NCBI GenBank assembly: GCA_022072505.1
Contig: JAJVHU010000037.1
Coordinates: 62,001-126,000 of the forward strand
Length of the DNA: 64,000 nucleotides
Direction: 5' to 3'
Source of the DNA: Phycisphaerae bacterium
GTDB taxonomy: Bacteria; Planctomycetota; Phycisphaerae; UBA1845
This document shows positions 1 to 8,382 of the stretch, in pieces. Made by a program: the position numbers and the translations under genes. Numbering within the stretch: the stretch's first letter is position 1; every line of letters begins with the position of its first letter. The notes under the pieces are model-generated. The model worked only from the letters and a program-made list of their open reading frames with translations, did no database searches and was not told the origin of the DNA.

Positions 1-233
1 ACGACCGTTCCGGTGACTTCGGCGCCCTTCTCCAGCCGCCGGACCGTCACCGGCGCGTTCAATCCGCCGCTAAGCTCATCCAGGTCTTCAAACGTCATGT
101 GCGCCATCGCGTCCGCCACCTCGCGGTCGATCTCCGCTTGCGAGGAACCCGGATCCGGAACGGACGGCTCAGACGCATGCACCCCCGCGGATCCTGGCAC
201 GCTGGAGGGTGTTCCCGGTTGTTCGTTCATCAT
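1..233 (-). CDS. S1 RNA-binding domain protein, N-terminal fragment
   Basis: Only the first 77 or so codons are present; the gene runs off the left edge. The start is the outer of two adjacent ATG codons (231-233), with an AAGG ribosome site six bases upstream. The peptide has a Ser/Pro/Gly-rich low-complexity head, then an acidic helix (EVADAMAHMTFEDLDEL) and a segment ending GAEVTGTVV, which resembles the first beta strand of an S1/OB domain. Planctomycete S1-type proteins often carry such a head and a conserved acidic helix before the first S1 repeat. This is family resemblance from a short fragment, so ribosomal protein S1 and another S1-domain protein cannot be told apart. Confidence 0.5.
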   Translation of the reverse strand, partial: MMNEQPGTPSSVPGSAGVHASEPSVPDPGSSQAEIDREVADAMAHMTFEDLDELSGGLNAPVTVRRLEKGAEVTGTV

Positions 234-409
234 GTCAGGCCTTTGTCAAGCAAGCAGCACACCCGCCGAGCCGGGTGTGAAGTTCGTGTGACGCATTGCG
301 ATTGTTATCCCCGAAACAGATGCGGTTTTTACAAACCCCGGCGCCGCAAGTCAAGGTTTGAGGCGGGTTCGGCCGGGGTTGCGAAAAACCCCGTTCAAGG
401 GAGGCTTCT

Positions 410-1273
410 TCATTGCGGACTGTTGATCCAGCCGTAGGGGCGGAACGTCCCGGAGCGCAGTTCAAGCCGGAACCACTGATCGTCGAGCCCCTTGACGTAA
501 ACGTCGTTCGCCTCGAAATCCGCCGCCTCCCGCGTCACGTATTTTCCGCCCATCGGAGGCACAAAAAGATCGGCCCGCCCGTCCGTGAAGGCGACGTTGG
601 CCCCTTTTGCGTGGCGCGTCTCAAGCTGATCCTGATTGCTCCACATCCCGTCGGTGGCGTTCTCGTTCCACCACCGCGTGCTCTCCTCGACCATCGCGAT
701 CATCCCGTCGAACCTGCGCACCGGCACGTCCGCCGGAAGGATCGTCGGCGGCATGATGTTGACGGCGTAACGCTGCGGTTCGGAAAGATACGCCATCGTT
801 TTCGGATTGCTCAGGCGTCCGCCCTGGAGGTTCATGACGAAGGTGTAATCAAAGTCCAGCGGCGCGTCCTTGTCGAACATGTTGTTGCCGGTGTCCCGGT
901 CGGACGACCGCCGAAGGTTCGCGGGACACTCCGCGATCTCATCCACCTGGCTGACGTAGTCGTACAACAATCCGGGGCGCGGTCCGTCCGGTCCGGGGAG
1001 CCTCGCCCACGCCCCCCCGTATTGCGGCCAGCGCGTCACGTCCTCCGCGTTGACCGGCCAGACCTGATCGTCAAAATCCTGAGCATACAACATGAGGGCG
1101 TACGCGACTTGGCGGACATTCGATCGACAGGCGACGTTCTTCGCCGAGTCGCGGGCGCGCTTCAGCGACGGAATCAGAATGCTGATGAGCAGCGCGATGA
1201 TCGCGATCACGACGAGCAACTCGATCAGCGTGAACGCCGGTCCTCGCCCAGGTTGGCGGACTCGATTGCGCAT
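410..1273 (-). CDS. type II secretion-like pseudopilin with H-x9-DG motif
   Basis: A 287-residue protein. Residues 1-14 form a basic leader, followed by the class III prepilin signal [20 protein letters not shown] (about 15-34), with Glu at +5 of the mature protein and a long hydrophobic N-terminal helix. Near the C-terminus is RHAKGANVAFTDG, a perfect H-x9-DG spacing, the hallmark of a planctomycete pseudopilin class. These proteins are processed by prepilin peptidase and held in the inner membrane or assembled into a pseudopilus; the specific role is unknown. The gene stands alone, away from the large pilus cluster at 27-39 kb, as is common for this expanded family. The ATG at 1273 is the only start upstream of the leader. 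Confidence 0.88.
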   Translation of the reverse strand: MRNRVRQPGRGPAFTLIELLVVIAIIALLISILIPSLKRARDSAKNVACRSNVRQVAYALMLYAQDFDDQVWPVNAEDVTRWPQYGGAWARLPGPDGPRPGLLYDYVSQVDEIAECPANLRRSSDRDTGNNMFDKDAPLDFDYTFVMNLQGGRLSNPKTMAYLSEPQRYAVNIMPPTILPADVPVRRFDGMIAMVEESTRWWNENATDGMWSNQDQLETRHAKGANVAFTDGRADLFVPPMGGKYVTREAADFEANDVYVKGLDDQWFRLELRSGTFRPYGWINSPQ

Positions 1274-1408
1274 GCATGATTATTACCGCGCGCTCGCCCG
1301 GACGACAAGAGAATTCGGGCGCCTTCGGGTTGATTCCGATCCGGGTGGGGGGATGATGTCGAAATGTGGACCTTGGCGGGGGCTTCGCATCACGGGACGC
1401 ATGAAAGC

Positions 1409-2068
1409 ATGAAGCGTGGCATCGGTGCTGGGGGGCTGGCGGCGCTGGGCGGATGCGCCTGGTGGGCGGGATGTGCGGCCCCTGCCGCCGTGAACGTCAT
1501 GCCTGTCCGGTTGCAGAAACTCAGTCCTGCTTCCCCTCTCCTGCACGAGTACCGCCCCACCGCCTGCTACGCCTGGGGGAACGACGCCGGTGAATTATGC
1601 GTCGCAATGACCGTCCGCAAACGCGCGTTCCGCACGCCCTTCGACCAGGAGGAGTTCCACCTGTCGCTGGTTCTCGGTCCGCCCCCGGCCGGAGAGGGGC
1701 GGACCTACGTCGTGACGGAGCAGACCGTCCGCGCCCGGACCCGCGACGGCCTGACGCATACCCGTTTTGCATCCCTGGAAGGCGTCGCCCTCGCCTGGAA
1801 GGACGGTCGAGGCGGTCTTGCGGGGCGTTTTCAGTTCCGCGGAATCGAGCAGTCTTACCTCGTCGTGATGGGCTGGACGAACACCCGCCAGATCCTCTGC
1901 GTCGGAGAATTCAAGGCCCGCTGGGATCGGGGGCGCGGCGAACCGATCCTAAGACATACGGAGAAGGACGGGATGGCGCGCGATCAGAACCCGCGTTCCC
2001 GTCCTGCGCCGCGACCGGACGAGGGCGAGACCTCGTCGGGCCGCATCCCGGGGTCCGGAGTCAACTGA
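1409..2068 (+). CDS. predicted lipoprotein of unknown function
   Basis: A 219-residue protein. The chosen ATG at 1409 gives a basic start (MKRG), a short hydrophobic stretch, and two candidate lipidation cysteines (LGGC and WAGC) in the first 25 residues, so export and lipid anchoring are likely. An upstream in-frame ATG at 1364 would bury this signal. The middle of the protein looks like beta-strand structure without a motif I recognise; the C-terminal 40 residues are Arg/Pro/Glu-rich and probably disordered. One base separates its stop from the next start, so it is cotranscribed with the zinc-ribbon membrane protein that follows. Function unknown. Confidence 0.6.
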   Translation: MKRGIGAGGLAALGGCAWWAGCAAPAAVNVMPVRLQKLSPASPLLHEYRPTACYAWGNDAGELCVAMTVRKRAFRTPFDQEEFHLSLVLGPPPAGEGRTYVVTEQTVRARTRDGLTHTRFASLEGVALAWKDGRGGLAGRFQFRGIEQSYLVVMGWTNTRQILCVGEFKARWDRGRGEPILRHTEKDGMARDQNPRSRPAPRPDEGETSSGRIPGSGVN

Positions 2069-2069
2069 T

Positions 2070-2957
2070 ATGAAGCGAACGCTCGTCGTCATGCTCATCG
2101 GCGCCGTCGCGATCGGCGCCGCCGTCATGTACAAGCGCGGCGAACACACGCAGACCGTCAAGGCGGACATGCTGCGCATCCTCGGCGATGTCCGGGGCTC
2201 CGAGTTGGAGCAACGCTACCTTGCAGGGCTGGTCGAGCTGCACCACCCTGAAGTGTTCCGCGACGTCGCCGGGGGCGTCGATCATTCCCAGGTCCGGCGC
2301 GACGCCTACCTCGACGAAATGTTCAAGCGCCTCGTCCGCGACGCCCGCGACAACGCACGCTTCGCGCTGGCGATGAAAGTCGAGCGCCTTCAGCGGCAGT
2401 ACACCGGACCGAGAGATCCCCGCGGCGCCGACGACGAGGACGACGACGACCTGTCCAACCCCTGGGTCTGCCGCAATTGCGGCGCCGGCGCAAGGCTCAC
2501 CGCCGAGCAGGTGGACGCCCTCGCCGCGAAGACGAAGGCGTTCGAGAAGGATCGCGCCGAGGACGGAACCGCGCCGGACCGTGAGGCGCGCACCCTTCTC
2601 TGCGAAGCCTGCAACACCCTCGGCTTCACGCCCGCGCGGAACTGCATCTCCTGCGGCGAGCCTTTTCTGCTCGACGCCGCCACGATCGGAGCGATCTGTC
2701 ACAAGTGCGACCTGACGCACTGGGCGTGTGAGGCGCCCGGGTGCGGACACGGGTTCACCCTCACGCTGCACGAGTTGTTCAAGTCCGGCAAGTACGACGA
2801 CGGCGTGCGATGTCCGAAGTGCGGAAAGGGCGAGTGCCGCCGCTCGCATCAGTGTCATGCCTGCCGGGGCATGATCCCGATCGTCGGCCACGGCGACCTC
2901 CCGGATCATTGCCCGCACTGCAACGTCCGCGTCTTCATTCCCCGTCCCGGAGGGTGA
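2070..2957 (+). CDS. membrane-anchored multi-zinc-ribbon protein
   Basis: A 295-residue protein. Residues 4-20 form a single hydrophobic anchor, followed by a helical, charged region to about 115 and an acidic run (DDEDDDD). From about residue 130 on there are repeated CxxC knuckles (CRNC, CEAC, CISC, CHKC, CPKC, CHAC, CPHC, plus CEAPGC), which would build about four rubredoxin-like zinc ribbons. I do not recognise a named family. The role is probably structural metal binding or protein contact at the inner membrane. The start follows the stop of the upstream lipoprotein gene by one base. The 3' end overlaps the convergent DUF4139 gene by 23 bases. Confidence 0.75.
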   Translation: MKRTLVVMLIGAVAIGAAVMYKRGEHTQTVKADMLRILGDVRGSELEQRYLAGLVELHHPEVFRDVAGGVDHSQVRRDAYLDEMFKRLVRDARDNARFALAMKVERLQRQYTGPRDPRGADDEDDDDLSNPWVCRNCGAGARLTAEQVDALAAKTKAFEKDRAEDGTAPDREARTLLCEACNTLGFTPARNCISCGEPFLLDAATIGAICHKCDLTHWACEAPGCGHGFTLTLHELFKSGKYDDGVRCPKCGKGECRRSHQCHACRGMIPIVGHGDLPDHCPHCNVRVFIPRPGG

Positions 2958-4353
2958 CGCGCTGTTCTTCCTGGTTCGTGCCCTGCTTTGTCAGAACCCG
3001 GTAGGTAAGATCCTTCTTCTCGCCCGGCGCGACGGTCGCGGCGAACTGCACGGTGCGGAAATCGTGCGGCGTCGGGCTCAGCGTGCTGTGAAAGATCACG
3101 TCGCCGTTGAACGCCCGCCGGAACTCGACGTCGATCGGCTGGCCGCGGTAGTTGCGGATGCGGTCGGTCCAGACCTGGTGCTCGTCCCAGCCGCAGACCT
3201 GGTCTTTGACCTCGATCTTGTGGCCCTGCCCCGGGCTGAACCGCACGTCCACCCCGGCGCGGCTGAACCAGAGGTTGTCGCGGTAGCTCCGCAGCGGGAG
3301 TTGCTCGTGAATGACTTCCGGATCAGGCCCGAGGTTCAACTCGATCTCCTGGCCGATCGGGACATATTTGATGCTCTGGTGGGTAAGAACCGACAATCCA
3401 TCGCGGCCGTTGTCCTTGAGCAGGCGAACAAACCCGTCCGGCAAAGGCGTCGTGCCCAGGTTGCTGGCTTCGTCGTTGCGGAGGATGAACAACCGCACAA
3501 GCTGGTCGCCGTATTCCTCCGGGCGGTAGCGATATTGAATGCGGAAAGGCGCGTCAGCCCCCGCAAAAAGGCGCAACCGCTTCGACCAGGTGTTGCGGAT
3601 CGTTTCCGTGCCCTCCACCGTGTAAATGAAATACTCGGACAGGCCTTCCTTGATGATTTTCTTGGGTTCGCCAGGCGCCTCGGCCTCAGCGTAGCCCAGC
3701 GCTTGCATTGCCTTGTTCGAGGCGGGTTTCTTCGCTTTCTCCCCCAACTCCGCCACCCGCCGACGCCCGGCGCGATACTCGTCGGCGTCGTGCTCTGAGA
3801 TGATCCCCTCTCGTGCGAGTTGCGCGATCGTCTCCACGAGATTGATGGTCCCGACGACGAGACGCACCTGGGCATTCTCGTAATCCTCCCCGGAGTGGTT
3901 GATGATGCGCACGAAGCCGTCGAACGAGGTTTTCGTCTCCTCCAGGTTGCTGACGCACGCGTAATCCGCCGCCCACGACAGCCCGCTGGTGAAGTACGTG
4001 ATCTCGACCGTCGCGTCGCCGTCGAGCGCGCTGCGGACGCTCCAGGTGAGCATCTGCGGCTTGTCGTGCGGAAAGGTCGTGTCGAGGAGTTCGAGGTTGT
4101 CGGCCTGCGTTTTGAAGCGCAGTTGCACGCTGCTGGGGTCGATGAGCGTGTTGGCCCAGGAGAACTGGAGCGGGTTGACGCCCGGCTTGAAGGTGACGGT
4201 GCGCGTCTCGCGGACGAGCGTGAGATCCTCGCTGTTGTAGATCGTCAGTTGCACCGTGTCGCGCGGCGGAACGGTCGAGAGATCGACGTTCTGCTGCGCG
4301 TCAGCGCGGGCCGCGACCGGAACCAGCATCCACGCAAGACACTTTCGCATCAT
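2935..4353 (-). CDS. secreted DUF4139 family protein (copy 3 of 3)
   Basis: A 472-residue protein with a short signal peptide (about residues 1-19, ending near ADAQ). The mature protein begins with a beta-rich domain (VQLTIYNSEDLTLVRE, then a PLQFSWANTLIDP segment) and continues into the DUF4139 core with TYFTSGLSWAADY and GFVRIINHSGEDYENAQVRL. A 50-residue charged linker near the middle (after GTINLVE) precedes the C-terminal beta domain, which includes GDQLVRLFILRNDEAS and DRIRNYRGQPIDVEFRR. Family members are extracytoplasmic proteins of unknown biochemical role. It sits 30 bases downstream of a close paralogue (4384-5793). AGGGGA lies about eight bases before the start. Confidence 0.88.
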   Translation of the reverse strand: MMRKCLAWMLVPVAARADAQQNVDLSTVPPRDTVQLTIYNSEDLTLVRETRTVTFKPGVNPLQFSWANTLIDPSSVQLRFKTQADNLELLDTTFPHDKPQMLTWSVRSALDGDATVEITYFTSGLSWAADYACVSNLEETKTSFDGFVRIINHSGEDYENAQVRLVVGTINLVETIAQLAREGIISEHDADEYRAGRRRVAELGEKAKKPASNKAMQALGYAEAEAPGEPKKIIKEGLSEYFIYTVEGTETIRNTWSKRLRLFAGADAPFRIQYRYRPEEYGDQLVRLFILRNDEASNLGTTPLPDGFVRLLKDNGRDGLSVLTHQSIKYVPIGQEIELNLGPDPEVIHEQLPLRSYRDNLWFSRAGVDVRFSPGQGHKIEVKDQVCGWDEHQVWTDRIRNYRGQPIDVEFRRAFNGDVIFHSTLSPTPHDFRTVQFAATVAPGEKKDLTYRVLTKQGTNQEEQRVTLRDGE

Positions 4354-4383
4354 GACATTCCCCTGACGACGGATCGGGTCCGC

Positions 4384-5793
4384 CTACTCCCCCGCCTCCA
4401 GCACGACGTGCTGCTCTTTCTGGTTGTAACCGGATTTCGTGGTGACTCGGTATTGAAGATCCTTCTTTTCGCCAGGCGCGATCGTCGCGTTGAACTGCAC
4501 GGTGCGGTAGTCGTGAAGCGCGGGGTTCAACGGGCTGCGGAAAACGATGTCGCCGTCGAACGAACGCCGGAACTCGACGTTGATCGGCTTGTCCCGGTAG
4601 TTGCGGATGCGGTCCGTCCAGACCTGGTGCTCGTCCCAGCCGATGACCTGGTCGTTGACTTCGATCTTGTGCCCCTGCGTCGGACTGTAACGCACGTTCA
4701 CCCCGCTGCGGCTGAACCACAAATTGTCGCGGAAGGACCGCAGCAGCACCCACTCATGTATGACTTCGGGGTCGGGACCGAGGTTAAGCTCGATCTCCTG
4801 TCCGACGGGCACGTACTTGATCGTCTGCTGCGCAAGGAGGGACAGGCCGTCCCGGTTGTTGTCTTTGAAAAGCCGGACCACGCCGTCGGGCAGCGGCGTC
4901 CCGCCCAGTCCGCTCGCCTCGTCATTGCGGAGGATGAACAACCGGACGAGCTGCGCTCCGTATTCTTCGGGGCGGTAGCGGTAGCGAACGTCAAACGGGG
5001 CGTCTGTCCCGGTGAACAACCGCATCCGCTTTGACCAGGTGTTCCGGATCGTCTCCGTCCCCTCGATGGTGTAGATGAAGTACTCCGACAGCCCCTCCTT
5101 GACGATCTCCTTCGGAGCGGCGGATTCGGCGGCCGCAAAACCCGCGGTCACGGCGTCCTGAAGTTCGGCCCTCGCCCTGGCCGGCGCTCGCAGCACCCCC
5201 CCTCCCCGCTCCATCTGGTTCCGATCCTGCTCGGAGATGACGCCCCGGCGGGCGAGATCGGCGATCTTCTCGACGAGGTTGATCGTGCCGACGACGAGAC
5301 GCACCTGCGCATTCTCATAATCCTCGCCGGAGTTGTTGTAAATGCGGACAAACCCGTCGAACGACATCTTGCCCTCCGCGGGATCGCTCACGCAGACGTA
5401 GTCCGCCGCCCACGACAGCCCGCTGGTGAAGTACGTGATCTCCACCGACGCGTCGCCGTCCATCCCACTGCGGACGTTCCACGTCAATTGTTGCGGTTTG
5501 TCATGCGGAAACGTGGTGTCAAGAAGCTCCAGTTGATCGGCGCGGGTCTTGAAGCGCAGTTGCACGCTGGTGGAGTCGATCAGGGTGTTCGCCCACGAAA
5601 ACTGGAGCGGGTTGACGCCCTGCCTGAAGGTCACTGTCCGGATCTCGCGGACCAGCGTGAGGTCTTCGCTGTTGTAGATCGTCAGTTGAACCGTGTCGCG
5701 CGGCGGAACCGTGGACAGATCCACGTTCCGCTGGGCGACGACGGGCGCCGCGATCATCGCGGTCAGCGTCAAGGCAAACGTGCGGGTTATCAT
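4384..5793 (-). CDS. secreted DUF4139 family protein (copy 2 of 3)
   Basis: A 469-residue protein. The ATG at 5793 is chosen because it opens a good signal peptide (MITRTFALTLTAMIAAPVVA) and has GGGAGC about eight bases upstream; the frame stays open for another 33 codons but those contain intergenic palindrome sequence. The mature protein is nearly collinear with the copy at 2935-4353: DLSTVPPRDTVQLTIYN at its N-terminus and the same TYFTSGLSWAADY and GEDYENAQVRLVVG blocks are shared almost exactly, while the central linker (after NLVEKIADL) is divergent. This points to tandem duplication with relaxed constraint on the linker. Biochemical role unknown. Confidence 0.88.
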   Translation of the reverse strand: MITRTFALTLTAMIAAPVVAQRNVDLSTVPPRDTVQLTIYNSEDLTLVREIRTVTFRQGVNPLQFSWANTLIDSTSVQLRFKTRADQLELLDTTFPHDKPQQLTWNVRSGMDGDASVEITYFTSGLSWAADYVCVSDPAEGKMSFDGFVRIYNNSGEDYENAQVRLVVGTINLVEKIADLARRGVISEQDRNQMERGGGVLRAPARARAELQDAVTAGFAAAESAAPKEIVKEGLSEYFIYTIEGTETIRNTWSKRMRLFTGTDAPFDVRYRYRPEEYGAQLVRLFILRNDEASGLGGTPLPDGVVRLFKDNNRDGLSLLAQQTIKYVPVGQEIELNLGPDPEVIHEWVLLRSFRDNLWFSRSGVNVRYSPTQGHKIEVNDQVIGWDEHQVWTDRIRNYRDKPINVEFRRSFDGDIVFRSPLNPALHDYRTVQFNATIAPGEKKDLQYRVTTKSGYNQKEQHVVLEAGE

Positions 5794-5812
5794 CGCAATA
5801 AGCTCCCGGGAT

Positions 5813-5829
5813 GGCGGGCAAAGCCCGCC
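5813..5829. repeat. short intergenic palindrome between DUF4139 genes
   Basis: A perfect seven-base inverted repeat, GGCGGGC and GCCCGCC, separated by AAA. It lies in the 88-base gap between the first and second DUF4139 genes and upstream of the ATG at 5793. It could be a transcript-stabilising or attenuating hairpin, or simply one of the REP-like palindromes common here. Confidence 0.5.
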
Positions 5830-5881
5830 CTGCGTGGGTCGTTTCAATGTCCTGGCGTTCTGAGGCGGCGTCTCGGCGCTT

Positions 5882-7087
5882 CTACCACTCATTTTTGATG
5901 AGGACGTGCAGTTCCTGCGTCGCTTTCACGGCTTTCTGGTCCCCTCCGCGGGCGGGAAGCGGAACGTGGAAAAGCAGCCGGTCGGCGGTGGACTTCTCCT
6001 TGTCGAGCATCTCCGCCATCGGAGTGTCCTTGACCAGCTCGAATTCGACGTTGCGGCCCGTGTCGCGGCCGAGGATTTCCCGCCGCAGCGACTGCATCGA
6101 CTCGGCGATGTCAAGCACCACCGGCGCGTCCTTGAAGTTCTCAATTTCGTACTTGACGACCACATCGTAGTGGTAAAGATTCCCGAGCACGCGGTTCTGG
6201 TCGCGCCGGGCGATCGTGCGCTTGACGACGACGTCCTTCGCGACGCCCAGGTAAAGGCGCACTTCGTCGTCGCGCGGAGTGAACTTCAGCCAGTCTTCTC
6301 CGAGAAACGCCGTGGTTCCGCGCCCGTCATCCTGGTAGACGCGAGCTTTCCCGTACATGAACGGAAACTTCCCCAGGGCGTTGGCCGAGTCGTTCTTCAG
6401 CAGATAATGCATCGGCACCCGGAGTTGCTTCTTGCCTTCGTCAAGGTAGCCGAACTCGGAGAGGTCCGCGGTGTACACCTTGCGCACCGGGACGTTCTCG
6501 AACTTCGCGGACAGAAGCTGCTTCGTCTCATTGATGCCGATCGGGCGCTCGAAGCGCTCGCCGAACCCAGGCCACATTCCCGCGTCTCCGAAGGTTTCGT
6601 TCGCGCGGTTGTGAAGCAGGACGTATTGCCGGAGCGTCAGCGACTTCTCGTCGTTGGCCGCTGTCGCCTCGTAGGCGAACGACTTGTCAAGCTGCCCGAT
6701 CAGGTAGCTGATGCGCACCCGCGCGGACCCCGCCTTCGGCGACGCCACCTGCCACGTCAGCGCGTTCTCGTTCGGGGGGTAGGAGACGGAGAGCACCCGG
6801 ACGTTCTCCGGGTCGGACAGCGGCCGGAACTGAATGCTTTCCTTGTCGATCTGCGTGTTCGCCCAGGCGAAAACGACCTCGTTCACGCCGGCGTTCAGCG
6901 GGACGACCCGCTCTTCCTCGACGAGCGTGACGTTCGGATGATCAAGCTGGATCTCAACGCGTTCACGCGGCGGCAGCGTGATCAACTTGATTCCGGCGTC
7001 CGCGTCGCGTGCCGCAAGCATTCCGGCGATGACGCATGCGGCGGCGGCGACTCGGCTGGGCTTCATGAATCCGGGATGAACGCTCAT
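5882..7087 (-). CDS. secreted DUF4139-like protein (copy 1 of 3, divergent)
   Basis: A 401-residue protein with a signal peptide ending near RDADAG. It shares the architecture of the two genes downstream: an early LPPRERVEIQLDHPNVTLVEE strand pair matching their PPRDTVQLTIYNSEDLTLV region, then VVFAWANTQIDKESIQFR matching their FSWANTLID block, and VRISYLIGQLDKSFAYEA in place of the TYFTSGLSWAADY block. The middle and C-terminus are much more divergent and the linker is absent. AGGAGA lies seven bases before the ATG, and it is the first gene of the three-gene minus-strand set. Function unknown; a divergent DUF4139 member is the best description. Confidence 0.78.
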   Translation of the reverse strand: MSVHPGFMKPSRVAAAACVIAGMLAARDADAGIKLITLPPRERVEIQLDHPNVTLVEEERVVPLNAGVNEVVFAWANTQIDKESIQFRPLSDPENVRVLSVSYPPNENALTWQVASPKAGSARVRISYLIGQLDKSFAYEATAANDEKSLTLRQYVLLHNRANETFGDAGMWPGFGERFERPIGINETKQLLSAKFENVPVRKVYTADLSEFGYLDEGKKQLRVPMHYLLKNDSANALGKFPFMYGKARVYQDDGRGTTAFLGEDWLKFTPRDDEVRLYLGVAKDVVVKRTIARRDQNRVLGNLYHYDVVVKYEIENFKDAPVVLDIAESMQSLRREILGRDTGRNVEFELVKDTPMAEMLDKEKSTADRLLFHVPLPARGGDQKAVKATQELHVLIKNEW

Positions 7088-7251
7088 TCTGGTTTCTCCT
7101 GTGACGGCGGATCAGCCTTCGGTTCTCGTGCGGTTAGTCGCACATCGCGCCAAGTAGTTCCGCGCCCGTATTTCTTAACGTCGTGGGTCCAGGGTTATTT
7201 GACGGTCCGGGGCTCGCCGGTCCCGGCGTCCCCGGCCCCGCTCGCCTCGGG

Positions 7252-8382
7252 TCATTTTCGGCGCTGCCGCGTCAACGCCTCGCGGACGATCCGCACGGCG
7301 TCCTCGACCTCTTCCGCGGTTGTAAACCGGGACAGGCTGAAACGCACGGCGCCGCGGGCGTCACGCGCGCTCATCCCCGTCGCCAGCAGCGCGGGAGAAG
7401 GATCGAGCGACCCGCTGCCGCAGGCGCTCCCCGCGGATGCACACAACCCGGCTTCGCTCAGCAGCAGCAGGAGCGCCTCGCCGTCGATCCCCGGGAACAC
7501 AATTGTCGTCGTGTTGCCGACACGCGGCGCGCCTCCGCCCACCGCCCGTGCGCCGGGAACCAGCGCGACCAGCCGCGCTTCAAGCTCGCCGGTCAGCGCC
7601 GTGACGCGGGCGTGACACTCGCTCATCTCTCGCAGCGCGTGCTCCGCCGCGACTCCGAAGCCAACGATCCCCGCGACGTTCTCCGTCCCGCACCGCAGAT
7701 CGCCCTCCTGCCCCCCGCCGGCGACCAAGGCCCGCAGCGCCGACCGATCCGCGACGTACAACGCTCCCACGCCCTTCGGACCGTGCAGCTTGTGCGCTGA
7801 GACGCTGAGGAAGTCGATCGGCCACGCGGCGCAGCTCAGCGCCAGTTTCCCCGCGGATTGCACGGCGTCCACGTGAACCCGCGCCCCGAGTTCGCGCGCC
7901 ACCGGAGCGAGTTCGGCAATCTCCTCGATCGTCCCGGTCTCCGTGTTGACGTGCGTGAGGCTGACCAGCGCCGTCCGCTCGTCGAGCGCGGCGGCGAACG
8001 CCGCGCGATCCAGCCGCGCGTCGGCGTCCACCGGCGCCCGCACGATTTCGCACCCCTCCGGCGCGCGCGCCTCCGCTGCACCGATCACGGCAGCATGATC
8101 GGCAGCGCCGATCACGATGCGCCGCCGCGCCGGAGACAGGACCAGCCCCCTCAGCGCGAGATTAATGCTCTCCGTGCCGCCCGAAGTGAACACAACCTGC
8201 CCCGGCGCCGCTCCGAGCAGCGTCGCCACCTGTCGCCGCGCCGTCTCCACCGCAAACCGGGCCCGCTGCCCCTCCCGGTGCGTGCTCGACGGGTTGCCGT
8301 AATGCTCGCGCCACCACGGCTGCATCGCCTCGACAACTTCAGGCAGCGGCGGCATCGTCGCGTTGTTGTCGAGGTAAATCAT
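7252..8382 (-). CDS. cysteine desulfurase, IscS/NifS family
   Basis: A 376-residue PLP enzyme that removes sulfur from cysteine to give alanine and an enzyme persulfide for Fe-S cluster or tRNA thiolation pathways. It starts MIYLDNNATMPP, the family N-terminus, followed by HYGNPSSTH, FTSGGTESINLAL, HVDAVQSAGK, the PLP lysine in SVSAHKLHGPKG, and the catalytic cysteine loop SAGSACGSGS. Length fits the family (about 380-400). The ATG at 8382 overlaps the rsmA stop by four bases (ATGA), indicating translational coupling. Upstream codons in the same frame belong to rsmA read out of frame. No iscU or iscA is adjacent, so the pathway served (IscS, NifS or SufS role) cannot be fixed. Confidence 0.92.
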   Translation of the reverse strand: MIYLDNNATMPPLPEVVEAMQPWWREHYGNPSSTHREGQRARFAVETARRQVATLLGAAPGQVVFTSGGTESINLALRGLVLSPARRRIVIGAADHAAVIGAAEARAPEGCEIVRAPVDADARLDRAAFAAALDERTALVSLTHVNTETGTIEEIAELAPVARELGARVHVDAVQSAGKLALSCAAWPIDFLSVSAHKLHGPKGVGALYVADRSALRALVAGGGQEGDLRCGTENVAGIVGFGVAAEHALREMSECHARVTALTGELEARLVALVPGARAVGGGAPRVGNTTTIVFPGIDGEALLLLLSEAGLCASAGSACGSGSLDPSPALLATGMSARDARGAVRFSLSRFTTAEEVEDAVRIVREALTRQRRK

